Positions 1-8,482 of a stretch of DNA of 64,000 bases are shown piece by piece. Made by a program: the position numbers and the translations under genes. This DNA is from Chitinophagaceae bacterium (GTDB lineage: Bacteria; Bacteroidota; Bacteroidia; Chitinophagales; Chitinophagaceae), in assembly GCA_014879565.1 (NCBI GenBank), contig JACSRW010000022.1:79031-143030 (forward strand), given 5' to 3'. Under the pieces are notes generated by a model that saw only the letters and a list, made by a program, of their open reading frames with translations, made no database searches and had not been told where the DNA came from. Numbering within the stretch: position 1 is the stretch's first letter; each line of letters opens with the position of its first letter.

Positions 1-101
1 TCTTTCCGTTTCCTTTTTAAACAAACCGGCCGGCGCCCTGTCATAACAGGAAACCGGCACTACGAGAATTGAAAAAAATAATTGGCCGATTGGAACAGAG
101 G

Positions 102-112
102 AATAATTTTTG
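102..112 (+). promoter_or_regulatory. Weak candidate -7 box for the first PKD gene
   Basis: A TAATTTTTG stretch at 104-112 resembles the Bacteroidota -7 box TAnnTTTG but has one extra base in the gap. A TTGG lies 18 bases upstream at 82-85. It precedes the TTG start at 150 by 37 bases. Otherwise bases 1-149 contain only a short CCTGT/ACAGG hairpin (37-50) and no gene. Confidence 0.3.
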
Positions 113-149
113 CTGTTATCCCGTTCCCGGCTTATAAACCAGTTACCTG

Positions 150-3100
150 TTGAAGCACCTGTTAAACCATATCCCGGCCAGAAACCTCCTGCTTTTCTGT
201 CTTCTGACAGCCGGCTATTTCAGTTATGCCCAGCCAACAGCAAATTTTACAGCGGCCCCACTGGCTGGTTGTTCACCCCTGATTGTAAATTTCCAGGATC
301 TTTCAACCGGCGGAGCCACCGCGTGGAACTGGAATTTCGGGAACGGCAATACCTCCACGCTTCAAAACCCGGTAGCCACCTATTTTACACCCGGCACCTA
401 TACCGTCACCCTGACGGTTACCAATGCAGGTGGCAGCAACAGCCTTGTACGTACAAATTATATAACGGTTTATGAACCGCCAACGGTGGATTTTTCCGCC
501 AGTATTACCAGCGGATGTTTTCCGCTCCGGGTACAACTGACTGACTTATCCGTTGCCGGAGCAGGAAATACCAATGTAAGCTGGGACTGGGATTTTGGTA
601 ACGGAGTAACTTCCAATCAGCAAAATCCGCTTGTTACCTACACCAATGCGGGCGTGTATAATGTTACGCTTCGTGTTACCAACGATAAAGGCTGTACGCG
701 CACGGTGAGCCGGCCGGCTTATATTACTGTTACCAGCGGAGTCCGGGCCGGATTCACACAAAGCGCACCCACTGTTTGCAGCGCACCTGCTTCCATCAGT
801 TTCACCAATACGTCAACGGGTCCGCCGGTACTGAGTTACCAGTGGGATTTCGGAGACGGAAATACATCCACCGCCCAGGATCCTGTTCATGCGTATACCG
901 CAAATGGTTCATACACGGTAACACTGGTAACTTCCAGTACAGCCGGATGCCAGGATACGTTTCGTTTCAGTCCCCTGCAGATCGGGGGTATTGTAACTGA
1001 TTTTACCTACCCGCCGGCGGTCTGTATTAATGAGCCGGCTTCTTTTGTAAATACATCCTCGCTTGCTGCCATGAGTACAGCCTGGGATTTCGGCGATGGC
1101 AATACGGGTACCGGCAATACCACCTCTCATGCCTATGCGGCCCCGGGCACGTACACAGTAAAAATGGTGAATGTGTACAGCCTTTGTACCGATTCAGCTT
1201 TTCATACCATCACGGTTAATCCCCGACCGGCTGCCGCATTTTCTGCCCCGCAGCGGATCAGTTGCCAGCCGCCCCTTACAGTGAATTTTCAGGATAATAC
1301 AACAGGTGGACCGGTAAGCTGGCAATGGGATTTCGGCGACGGCAATACCTCCATCGCGCAGAACCCTGTTCATACGTACACCAATTACGGTAATTATACC
1401 GTAACCCTGATTGTTACCAACGCCTCCGGTTGTACAGATACGTTAATTCAAACAGATTTTGTCCGCATCCGCCGGGCGATTATGAGTGTACCCGGCTTAC
1501 CCGACAGGGGCTGTATTCCCTTTACCAAAGCCTTCAATCCCGTGGTAAATACCCTGGATGCAGTTACTTCCTGGGAATGGGATTTCGGCGACGGAGGCAG
1601 TGCCTTTGTATCCAATCCGGTTCATACCTATACCGTCCAGGGAACCTATACCGTAAGACTGATCATCAGTACCAGTACCGGCTGCAGGGATACCTTAACC
1701 CTGCCGGCTGCTATACGGGTAGGTACCAAACCCGTCACCAATTTTACCGCCGTACCCAGTCCGGTTTGCTCCCGTCAGCCGGTTCAGTTCACCAGCCTGG
1801 CCGCTCCGGCAGATGAATGGCTCTGGGATTTCGGAGACGGCTCCACTTCCACACTGGAAAACCCCACACATAATTACAGTGATACCGGGTATTTTGATGT
1901 ACAGCTGATCGCCACCAACAACGGCTGTCCCGATACCCTAACCATTACCAACCTCGTATATGTGGATCCGCCCATTGCCCGTTTCACCCCTACGGCCGAT
2001 TGCGGCAACAGGCGGCGTTTCACTTTTAATGATTATTCCATCGGCGCCCTTACCTGGGAATGGGATTTCGGAGATGGCAGCCCCCTGCTGCTGAATGTGC
2101 AGAATCCGGCACATATATTTCCCGGACTGGGCACCTACACCGTAAGACTGGTGGTTACCAATGGCGCCTGCTCAGATACCTCTCTTGTAACCGTACAGGC
2201 GATGGATGAAACCGCCAATTTCAGCGCCGACCAGACCGTACTTTGTAAAGAAGCGCTGGTGAATTTCACTTCATCCGGATTTAATGCGGCCAATATCACT
2301 GATTATTACTGGGACTTTGGCGATGGATTTGCCGTAGCGGGCCTGAATCCGGCTATCGCTCATATCTACCCGAACAGCGGCACTTATACTGTCTCCCTCC
2401 GGATAACTGACCGCAACGGTTGTACCAATACCCTGGTAAGACCCAATTATATCCGGATAAATGGTCCCATAGCCAATTTTTCCGCCAGCAATACAGCAGG
2501 CTGCAGCGGGTTACGCACCGGGTTTACCGATCTGTCTACCACCGACGGACAGAACAATATTGTCAGCTGGCAATGGGATTTCGGGGATGGCACGGTTCAG
2601 CAATTCACAGCCCCTCCCTTTGAACATACCTATGCAACTACCGGAACATTCACGGTAAAACTGGTCATAACAGATGCCAGTGGCTGCCGGGACAGCCTGA
2701 CCCGGAATGACCTGGTTATTACCACAGATCCGGTTCCCGATTTTGTGGTGGATACCCTCACCTGCCCGGGGGCCGTTTTACAATTCACCAACACATCCTT
2801 ACCGGCGGGCATGAGCAGTACCTGGGATTTCGGAGACGGGAATACGTCCCTGCTGGACAATCCCACACACAGTTATGCCGCCGCAGGACAATATACCATC
2901 AGGCTCAGGGTTACGGATGCCTATGGCTGCGCAGACTCTGTCACCCGCACCCAGTATATCCGGGTGGCATTACCGGTGCCTGGTTTCACCATGAGTGACT
3001 CCATCACTTCCTGTACACCGCTTGAAGTGCAGTTTACCAATACATCGGTTTTCTTCACTTCCCTGCACTGGGATTTTGGCCCGGGCCAGGGTATATCCAC

Positions 3101-4508
3101 GCTGCCCAACCCGGTTCACTATTTTTCTTCACCCGGTGTTTACCCTGTAAAACTGGTCGTTACCAGTCCGGGAGGCTGTATGGACTCCGTGATCAGAAAT
3201 GTACGGGTATATGATACATCGGGCTCCATACTGGACTATACCCCCATTGCCGGTTGCAGTCCGCTTACCTTGAATATGAACGCGCAGACCCAGGGTCCCA
3301 TGGCCTCTTATTTCTGGGATTTCGGGGATGGCAATACACAGACCACAACCACACCAAGCGCCACCCATATCTATACCAATTTTGGAAATTTTGTACCCAA
3401 AGTGATCCTGGAAGATCCATCCGGATGTATTATACCGCTGGAAGGAACAGATACCTTACTGGTAAGAGGGGCACGGGCCAATTTTGGCGTGGATACGGCT
3501 TTTTTCTGTGATGCCGGCACCGTTCAGTTCACCGACTCCACCACGTTCAACGATCCTATTATCCAGTACAGCTGGGATTTTGGAGATGGCGGCAGCTCTA
3601 CCCTGCAGGAGCCATCTCATTTGTATACCACACAGGGAATTTTTACTGTACAGCTGGCCGTACAGACACAAAGTGGTTGCAGGGATACCCTGCAGAAACC
3701 GGCCGTGGTGAAAGTGATCTACCGGCCGTTGATTGATATCAGCGGAGATTCGGTGATTTGTATCAATAACTCAATTCAGCACACCGGAATCTTTATCCGG
3801 CCAGACACTTCAGCCGTTAGCTGGCAATGGACTTTCCCCAACGGTAACAGCTCCGGCTTACAGGATCCGCCCCGCCAGACTTATACTACAGCCGGCACTT
3901 TCACGGCCACAGCCATCGCGACCAACAGCAGTGGTTGCCGGGATACGACCTTGCAGACCATACGCGTGAATCCCCTTCCGGTGGTCAGCATGCCGGCGGA
4001 ACTGACGGTAACGGCCGGCAATCCGGTCACTATCCCGGCTGTCTATTCCCCCAATACCAGCAGCTGGATATGGTCACCGTCTTCCGGTCTCAGTTGCGCC
4101 AATTGTGCCACACCGGATGCGGACCCGCAGTTTAATACCGGCTACCAGGTTTATTTTACGGATGACAACGGTTGCAGTAATACAGGAAGAATATTTATCC
4201 GGGTATTGTGCGGAAACGGAAACCTGTTTATCCCCAATACTTTTTCACCCAACGGGGATGGCAGCAATGATGTGTTTTATCCAAGGGGCAGAGGACTGGA
4301 GCGCGTAAAACTGTTGCGGATCTTCAACCGCTGGGGTGAAGTGGTGTTTGAGAGAAGGGATTTTCCGGTAAATGATCCGCTGACAGGCTGGAATGGCCGT
4401 TATAAAGGACAGGACCCCAAAGCAGATGTGTATGTATACCAGGCGGAGGTTTTTTGCGCCAACGGGGAACTGATCCGGTTAAACGGTAATGTGGCTTTAA
4501 TACTTTAA
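150..4508 (+). CDS. Giant PKD-repeat protein with CHU_C type B T9SS sorting domain
   Basis: Secreted or surface protein of 1452 residues, presumably an adhesin or gliding-type fibre exported by type IX secretion. A signal peptide ends near residue 27 (..YFSYAQ). About 15 PKD domains follow, each marked by a WxWDFGDG-like core and usually two cysteines (GCSPL-type and SGCxDT-type), which could form one disulfide per repeat. The last ~90 residues are a gliding-motility-associated C-terminal domain (FIPNTFSPNGDG ... IFNRWGEVVFER), the type B signal. The start is TTG: an in-frame stop at 135-137 leaves no ATG or GTG before the signal peptide. The PorP gene follows after 5 bases, so the two are probably co-transcribed and work as cargo and partner. 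The ligand is unknown. Confidence 0.9.
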   Translation: MKHLLNHIPARNLLLFCLLTAGYFSYAQPTANFTAAPLAGCSPLIVNFQDLSTGGATAWNWNFGNGNTSTLQNPVATYFTPGTYTVTLTVTNAGGSNSLVRTNYITVYEPPTVDFSASITSGCFPLRVQLTDLSVAGAGNTNVSWDWDFGNGVTSNQQNPLVTYTNAGVYNVTLRVTNDKGCTRTVSRPAYITVTSGVRAGFTQSAPTVCSAPASISFTNTSTGPPVLSYQWDFGDGNTSTAQDPVHAYTANGSYTVTLVTSSTAGCQDTFRFSPLQIGGIVTDFTYPPAVCINEPASFVNTSSLAAMSTAWDFGDGNTGTGNTTSHAYAAPGTYTVKMVNVYSLCTDSAFHTITVNPRPAAAFSAPQRISCQPPLTVNFQDNTTGGPVSWQWDFGDGNTSIAQNPVHTYTNYGNYTVTLIVTNASGCTDTLIQTDFVRIRRAIMSVPGLPDRGCIPFTKAFNPVVNTLDAVTSWEWDFGDGGSAFVSNPVHTYTVQGTYTVRLIISTSTGCRDTLTLPAAIRVGTKPVTNFTAVPSPVCSRQPVQFTSLAAPADEWLWDFGDGSTSTLENPTHNYSDTGYFDVQLIATNNGCPDTLTITNLVYVDPPIARFTPTADCGNRRRFTFNDYSIGALTWEWDFGDGSPLLLNVQNPAHIFPGLGTYTVRLVVTNGACSDTSLVTVQAMDETANFSADQTVLCKEALVNFTSSGFNAANITDYYWDFGDGFAVAGLNPAIAHIYPNSGTYTVSLRITDRNGCTNTLVRPNYIRINGPIANFSASNTAGCSGLRTGFTDLSTTDGQNNIVSWQWDFGDGTVQQFTAPPFEHTYATTGTFTVKLVITDASGCRDSLTRNDLVITTDPVPDFVVDTLTCPGAVLQFTNTSLPAGMSSTWDFGDGNTSLLDNPTHSYAAAGQYTIRLRVTDAYGCADSVTRTQYIRVALPVPGFTMSDSITSCTPLEVQFTNTSVFFTSLHWDFGPGQGISTLPNPVHYFSSPGVYPVKLVVTSPGGCMDSVIRNVRVYDTSGSILDYTPIAGCSPLTLNMNAQTQGPMASYFWDFGDGNTQTTTTPSATHIYTNFGNFVPKVILEDPSGCIIPLEGTDTLLVRGARANFGVDTAFFCDAGTVQFTDSTTFNDPIIQYSWDFGDGGSSTLQEPSHLYTTQGIFTVQLAVQTQSGCRDTLQKPAVVKVIYRPLIDISGDSVICINNSIQHTGIFIRPDTSAVSWQWTFPNGNSSGLQDPPRQTYTTAGTFTATAIATNSSGCRDTTLQTIRVNPLPVVSMPAELTVTAGNPVTIPAVYSPNTSSWIWSPSSGLSCANCATPDADPQFNTGYQVYFTDDNGCSNTGRIFIRVLCGNGNLFIPNTFSPNGDGSNDVFYPRGRGLERVKLLRIFNRWGEVVFERRDFPVNDPLTGWNGRYKGQDPKADVYVYQAEVFCANGELIRLNGNVALIL

Positions 4509-4513
4509 AAAAG

Positions 4514-5518
4514 ATGCCGACGCGGTTTACGATATACGTGTTTATTCTTCTGCTGGCAGGGCCCCTGTTTACAGCGGGACAGGATGTGCATTTTTCACAG
4601 TTTTTTGAAGCCCCGCTCTGGCGGAATCCCTCCCTGGCGGGAATATTCACCGGCGATGTGAGGGTACAGGCTGTTTACCGCGACCAGTGGAACAGTGTGA
4701 CGGATGCGTACCGCACAGGTTCGGTGAATGCGGAATATAAAATGCCTGTGGGGAAACAAAATGATTTTGTCACGCTTGGCCTGCAGGCTTTGTATGACAG
4801 GGCGGGCACGATCGGATGGACTTCGGTGCATATGCTGCCTGCACTCAATTATCATAAATCACTCAGCGCGGAGCGTAACCGTTACCTTTCACTCGGTTTT
4901 ATGGGGGGCTGGGTGCAGCGGTATTTTGATCCCGGCAAGATGACCACCAACAGCCAGTATGAAAACGGCGGGCTGGGCGAAAACCTGCTCAATAACCGTT
5001 ATAATTACCTCGACGGAAGTGTGGGGCTGAGTTATAATTCCAATCTCAATTACCAGCCGGAGAATAATTTTTATATCGGTGTGGCCTATCATCATTTCAA
5101 CCGGCCCACTGCTTCCTTTTACCGGAATAACCAGATCGGGCTGCACCCCAAGTGGGTCTTTTCCGGCGGCTTACGGTTAGGCGTATCCGATTATGCGTAC
5201 CTGACTTTACAGGGTGACCATTCCCGGCAGGGGGGGCATACAGAAACCCTTTTGGGCACCCTTTATGGCATTAAACTGGGAGAAGACCCGGATAAGCCGG
5301 CCTATACCCTTCACGGGGGCGCCTTTCTGCGCTGGAATGATGCCCTGGTACCCGTACTCAAACTGGATTATCCTCCCTTTTCCGTTGCTTTCAGTTATGA
5401 TGTCAATATATCAAAACTCAGACCTTCCAGTTACGGAAGAGGAGGGTTTGAAATGTCGGTCACCTATTCCGGCTTTCTCCGCAGAAATGAAGGCTACCTG
5501 CTTTGCCCCCGGTTCTGA
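4514..5518 (+). CDS. PorP/SprF family type IX secretion membrane protein
   Basis: Outer-membrane beta-barrel protein of 334 residues, of the family that pairs with type B (CHU_C) T9SS cargo. A signal peptide ends at ..LFTAGQ and is followed by the family signature DVHFSQFFEAPLWRNPSLAG. The rest alternates aromatic and polar residues as expected of barrel strands, and the protein ends in LCPRF, close to the MCPSF near the end of the second PorP at 16166-17200. It begins 5 bases after the PKD cargo gene, which supports a dedicated cargo/partner pair. In flavobacteria SprF is needed for secretion of SprB; the same role here is inference. It is a paralogue, not the core PorP with certainty. Confidence 0.9.
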   Translation: MPTRFTIYVFILLLAGPLFTAGQDVHFSQFFEAPLWRNPSLAGIFTGDVRVQAVYRDQWNSVTDAYRTGSVNAEYKMPVGKQNDFVTLGLQALYDRAGTIGWTSVHMLPALNYHKSLSAERNRYLSLGFMGGWVQRYFDPGKMTTNSQYENGGLGENLLNNRYNYLDGSVGLSYNSNLNYQPENNFYIGVAYHHFNRPTASFYRNNQIGLHPKWVFSGGLRLGVSDYAYLTLQGDHSRQGGHTETLLGTLYGIKLGEDPDKPAYTLHGGAFLRWNDALVPVLKLDYPPFSVAFSYDVNISKLRPSSYGRGGFEMSVTYSGFLRRNEGYLLCPRF

Positions 5519-5571
5519 CCAGTACAGAACTTTCCGGCTGCTTCTTTGTTTAACTCAGAAACATATTCATT

Positions 5572-6042
5572 ATGGCTATCACCACCGGGCAGCAAGCCCC
5601 CGATTTCACCCTGTTTGACCACGAAAAGAATCCGGTTAAGCTCTCTGAACAGAAAGGGCATCCTGTTTTATTGCTTTTCTTCCCGCAGGCATTTACCAGT
5701 GTCTGCACCAAAGAACTCTGCAGCGTCCGGGATTCCATCAGCATCTATAATAATGCGCAGGCAAAGGTCTTTGGCATTTCCGTGGATTCCGTTTTTACGC
5801 TGGCCCGGTTCCGGGAAGAACAGCAGCTGAACTTTCCCCTGCTTAGTGATTTCAATAAAGAAGTGTCTTCCTTATACGGAACAATTTACCAGGACTGGAT
5901 CCTGAACATGAAAGGGGTTTCAAAACGTTCCGCTTTTGTAATTGACAAAGAAGGGATCATCCGGTATGCTGAGGTACTGGAAAGTGCCGGGGATATACCC
6001 GACTTTGACAAGATTAATGAGACCCTGAACGGACTTCGTTAA
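5572..6042 (+). CDS. Peroxiredoxin (AhpC/TSA, BCP-like)
   Basis: Cytoplasmic thiol peroxidase of 156 residues that reduces hydrogen peroxide and organic peroxides using a reduced thiol partner. The thioredoxin-fold core contains the peroxidatic motif FTSVCTKELC, with Cys45 in the PxxxTxxC context and a second Cys50 five residues later. That C-x4-C spacing is typical of atypical two-cysteine BCP enzymes, where the second cysteine resolves the sulfenic acid. There is no signal peptide. It lies 53 bases after the PorP gene on the same strand, without an obvious promoter of its own, and is followed by a long palindrome at 6066-6096. The exact subfamily (BCP or AhpE-like) is not certain. Confidence 0.88.
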   Translation: MAITTGQQAPDFTLFDHEKNPVKLSEQKGHPVLLLFFPQAFTSVCTKELCSVRDSISIYNNAQAKVFGISVDSVFTLARFREEQQLNFPLLSDFNKEVSSLYGTIYQDWILNMKGVSKRSAFVIDKEGIIRYAEVLESAGDIPDFDKINETLNGLR

Positions 6043-6065
6043 ATTTTTGCAGATAGTGTGCGCAA

Positions 6066-6096
6066 ACGCGTTATAAATCATTGATTTATAACGCGT
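6066..6096. repeat. 31-bp perfect palindrome between two genes
   Basis: Two 15-base arms (acgcgttataaatca and its exact reverse complement) flank one T. The site lies 23 bases after the peroxiredoxin stop and about 80 bases before the next gene. As RNA it could form a long hairpin, but no T-run follows, so a classical terminator is not convincing. As DNA it is a good dyad for a dimeric regulator or a recombinase. It does not recur in this window as far as I can see. Confidence 0.75.
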
Positions 6097-6161
6097 ACTT
6101 TCCACCCGTAGTTTTACGATAGGTTTATCAAAAAAAGGGGCTACTTTTAGTATAATAAAAG

Positions 6162-6169
6162 TAAATTTG
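6162..6169 (+). promoter_or_regulatory. Bacteroidota -7 box (TAAATTTG)
   Basis: Exact TAnnTTTG match ending five bases before the TTG start at 6175. The expected transcription start is about seven bases downstream of the box, so the message would be leaderless or nearly so. No good -33 element is visible. Confidence 0.45.
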
Positions 6170-6174
6170 TTTCG

Positions 6175-6519
6175 TTGAGACGAGTTTTACCCATATTACT
6201 CATTTGCCTTTTTTCAGCACTGATGGGCTCTGCGCAGAGCATCGGGCGAAGCGGTTTGCCGGAGTCTGACCGGATCGTTAAGCTATATCCCAACCCGGCT
6301 ACGACCTATATCACTTTTGATTTGCAGGATAATTACCGCCGGGGGCTGACCTTACAGGTGTACAACGGTGTACTGGGTAAAAAAATGTATGAAACACAGA
6401 ACCTGCCGCAGAAATTCAATCTCAATCTGAATGATTATACCCGCGGTATGTATATCTACCACCTGCTTGACAATTCCGGAAAAATCATAGAGTCCGGTAA
6501 GTTCCAGGTTTCCCGTTAA
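6175..6519 (+). CDS. Small secreted protein made almost only of a T9SS type A sorting domain
   Basis: A 114-residue protein. A signal peptide (..LFSALMGSAQ) is followed by a short linker and then an almost complete Por-secretion C-terminal sorting domain: LYPNPATTYITFDL, LQVYNGVLGKK, a GMYIYHL strand and a final GKFQV. This domain normally sits at the end of a large cargo and is removed at the surface, yet here there is no room for a passenger. The start is TTG at 6175; an in-frame TAG at 6148 rules out an upstream start, and the next ATG (6223) would destroy the signal peptide. It may be a remnant of a longer cargo or a genuine small surface or attachment peptide. Function unknown. Confidence 0.78.
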   Translation: MRRVLPILLICLFSALMGSAQSIGRSGLPESDRIVKLYPNPATTYITFDLQDNYRRGLTLQVYNGVLGKKMYETQNLPQKFNLNLNDYTRGMYIYHLLDNSGKIIESGKFQVSR

Positions 6520-6538
6520 TTCCCTTTTTCCATCTTTT

Positions 6539-7711
6539 TTACTGCACCTGCACAATCAGGAATTTCAGGTATTGGGTATTCTCCTGTCCCCAAATAATGG
6601 GATGATCCGGCGACTGTGTCTGAAAATGAACCTGCCGGATACGACGGCGGGCATCTTTGGCTGCCAGGGAAATGATTTCAAGAAAAAGTTCCGGGTTTAC
6701 CAGGTTGGTGCAGGAAGACGTAACGAGAAAGCCGCCCGGTTTTACCAGTTTCATACCCCGCAGGTTGATTTCTTTATAACCGGTAATGGCTTTCTGAATG
6801 GTTTCCCGGCTTTTTGTAAAGGCGGGTGGATCCAGCATCACCACGTCGTACTGGCGGCCGTCTTTACCCCATTGTTTCAGTACATCAAAAGCATTGGCGG
6901 CTTCAAAACGGCAGCGGTCGGCCAGGCCGTTCAGTTCCGCATTGCGGTTGGCCTGTGCCACCGCGGAGGCGGAGATATCAAGTCCCAGTACTGACCGGGC
7001 TCCGTAATAAGCTGCATGTATTTCGAAGGTGCCCGTATAGGTAAAGGCGCCAAGCACATCCGCCCCTTTGGCAATATGCTGTATGGCTCTCCGGTTATCC
7101 TGCTGATCCAGAAAATAGCCTGTTTTCTGGCCATTTTCCAGGTCAACATGAAATCTTAACCCGTTTTCATTGATTACAATCTGCGTATCAAATGGGGCCG
7201 ATAAAAATCCTTTTTGCTGGGGAAGACCTTCCAGTTCCCTGACAGGAACGTCATTGCGTTCATAAATTCCTTTGGGACTGAATATTGTTTCCAGTGCCTT
7301 TACCAGGGCAGGCTTCCATACATCCATTCCCAGGGCCAGGGTCTGTATCACGAAATAATCATTGAATTTATCAATGATCAGCTGGGGGAGTCCGTCGGCC
7401 TCACCGAATACAAGCCGGCAATTTTCCGTGTAGCCGATTTTGCAGCGGTAGTCCCAGCATTCCTTTATTTTTTCAAGAAACCACTGTTCATTGATGGTAT
7501 CGTTCTTTTTCCGGGAGAGTAACCGGACCAGGATCTGTGAACGGGGATTAAAATAGCCCTGCCCAATGAATTTATAATCATGAGCAAATACGGAGACAAC
7601 CGCACCCGCCTCCGGATTCCCTTCCGTCTTCTCCACCTCATTGGCAAAAATCCAGGGGTGTCCGTTGGCAACCCGGGGGGCAATTTTTTTACGCAGAAAT
7701 ACTTTATACAT
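6539..7711 (-). CDS. rlmI: Class I SAM-dependent rRNA methyltransferase, RlmI-like
   Basis: Predicted 23S rRNA cytosine-5 methyltransferase (RlmI/YccW family, m5C1962 in E. coli), 390 residues, cytoplasmic. An N-terminal PUA-like domain (KVFLRKKIAPRVANGHPWIF) leads to a middle domain and then a Rossmann methyltransferase fold. The SAM loop reads VLGAFTYTGTF, the catalytic-type motif VMLDPPAFTKS lies near residue 292, and TSSCTN near 331. I chose ATG 7711 and not the in-frame TTG at 7720, because the TTG overlaps a TACCTTTG promoter box. The gene is divergent from grpE and convergent with the small sorting-domain gene, with only 19 bases between stops. Confidence 0.88.
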   Translation of the reverse strand: MYKVFLRKKIAPRVANGHPWIFANEVEKTEGNPEAGAVVSVFAHDYKFIGQGYFNPRSQILVRLLSRKKNDTINEQWFLEKIKECWDYRCKIGYTENCRLVFGEADGLPQLIIDKFNDYFVIQTLALGMDVWKPALVKALETIFSPKGIYERNDVPVRELEGLPQQKGFLSAPFDTQIVINENGLRFHVDLENGQKTGYFLDQQDNRRAIQHIAKGADVLGAFTYTGTFEIHAAYYGARSVLGLDISASAVAQANRNAELNGLADRCRFEAANAFDVLKQWGKDGRQYDVVMLDPPAFTKSRETIQKAITGYKEINLRGMKLVKPGGFLVTSSCTNLVNPELFLEIISLAAKDARRRIRQVHFQTQSPDHPIIWGQENTQYLKFLIVQVQ

Positions 7712-7718
7712 GGGGGCC

Positions 7719-7726
7719 AAAGGTAA
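7719..7726 (-). promoter_or_regulatory. Bacteroidota -7 box for the rlmI-like gene (TACCTTTG)
   Basis: Exact TAnnTTTG on the minus strand, with seven bases between the box and ATG 7711. The predicted transcription start therefore falls at or next to the ATG, which suggests a leaderless mRNA. Confidence 0.5.
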
Positions 7727-7837
7727 GGAAAGCGCCCCATGCCGGGAAGGAACAGGCTGTCATAAAGCTGGCTGAACCTGCTGACTTTCAGGCTGCGGAA
7801 CCCGGTTTATACAGCCAATTTGTCCCTTTAAACCGGG

Positions 7838-7867
7838 TTGGCAGTATTCTTGACAATCGTACCTTTG
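7838..7867 (+). promoter_or_regulatory. Promoter for grpE-dnaJ (TTG - 19 - TACCTTTG)
   Basis: A -33-type TTG at 7838-7840 and an exact -7 box TACCTTTG at 7860-7867 are 19 bases apart, the usual spacing for Bacteroidota housekeeping promoters. The start codon lies 17 bases after the box. I see no CIRCE element, so HrcA control is not indicated here. Confidence 0.62.
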
Positions 7868-7884
7868 CACACAATTTGCAAAAA

Positions 7885-8454
7885 ATGGCAGCAGAAAAAA
7901 AAGAACAGGAGGTCCCGGTAAACGGGGATGAGAACAGCATGAATATTAATGCGGATGAAAGCATCAGCGGCAGTACCGGGCTGAATGAACCGGTAAACGA
8001 AGAGGATGCCGCAGAGAAACTGCAATCGGCCCTGGATGAAGCCAATGACAAATATCTTCGCCTCGCGGCTGAATTTGACAATTTCAGACGGCGGAATGCC
8101 AAAGAGCGTATTGAGCTGATTCAGACAGCCGGGCGGGATGTCATCAGCAGTTTGCTGGACGTGCTGGATGATTGTGACCGGGCGCAGAAACAGGTGGAAA
8201 GCAGCGGGGATGCGGCCGCCATCCGGGAAGGGGTATTACTGGTTTTTAATAAACTTCGCAGCAGTCTGCAGGCCCGTGGACTTAAAGTCATGGCCACCAC
8301 CGGGGAGGACTTTAACCCGGATCTGCATGAGGCCATCACGGAAATACCTGCTCCTTCCGAAGAGCTGAAAGGAAAAGTAGTGGATGAAGTGGTGAAAGGG
8401 TATTACCTTAATGATAAAATCATCCGTCACGCCAAAGTGGTGGTAGGGAAATAA
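7885..8454 (+). CDS. grpE: GrpE nucleotide exchange factor
   Basis: Cytoplasmic co-chaperone of 189 residues that releases ADP from DnaK. The N-terminal ~50 residues are acidic and low in complexity, followed by the long helix ([20 protein letters not shown]) and the family core [17 protein letters not shown]. The C-terminal beta domain includes [11 protein letters not shown] and ends in [19 protein letters not shown] chose ATG 7885, which lies 17 bases past a TACCTTTG box, over the TTG at 7876. dnaJ follows after 28 bases, so the two form a heat-shock operon. dnaK is not in the window. Confidence 0.96.
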   Translation: MAAEKKEQEVPVNGDENSMNINADESISGSTGLNEPVNEEDAAEKLQSALDEANDKYLRLAAEFDNFRRRNAKERIELIQTAGRDVISSLLDVLDDCDRAQKQVESSGDAAAIREGVLLVFNKLRSSLQARGLKVMATTGEDFNPDLHEAITEIPAPSEELKGKVVDEVVKGYYLNDKIIRHAKVVVGK

Positions 8455-8482
8455 TTTATTCTGCAACCTGTCAACAAGTTCC

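Noticed and set aside
37..50. CCTGT-CATA-ACAGG hairpin near the window start
   Set aside because: A 5-bp stem without T-run and with no gene known on its left; not enough for a terminator call.
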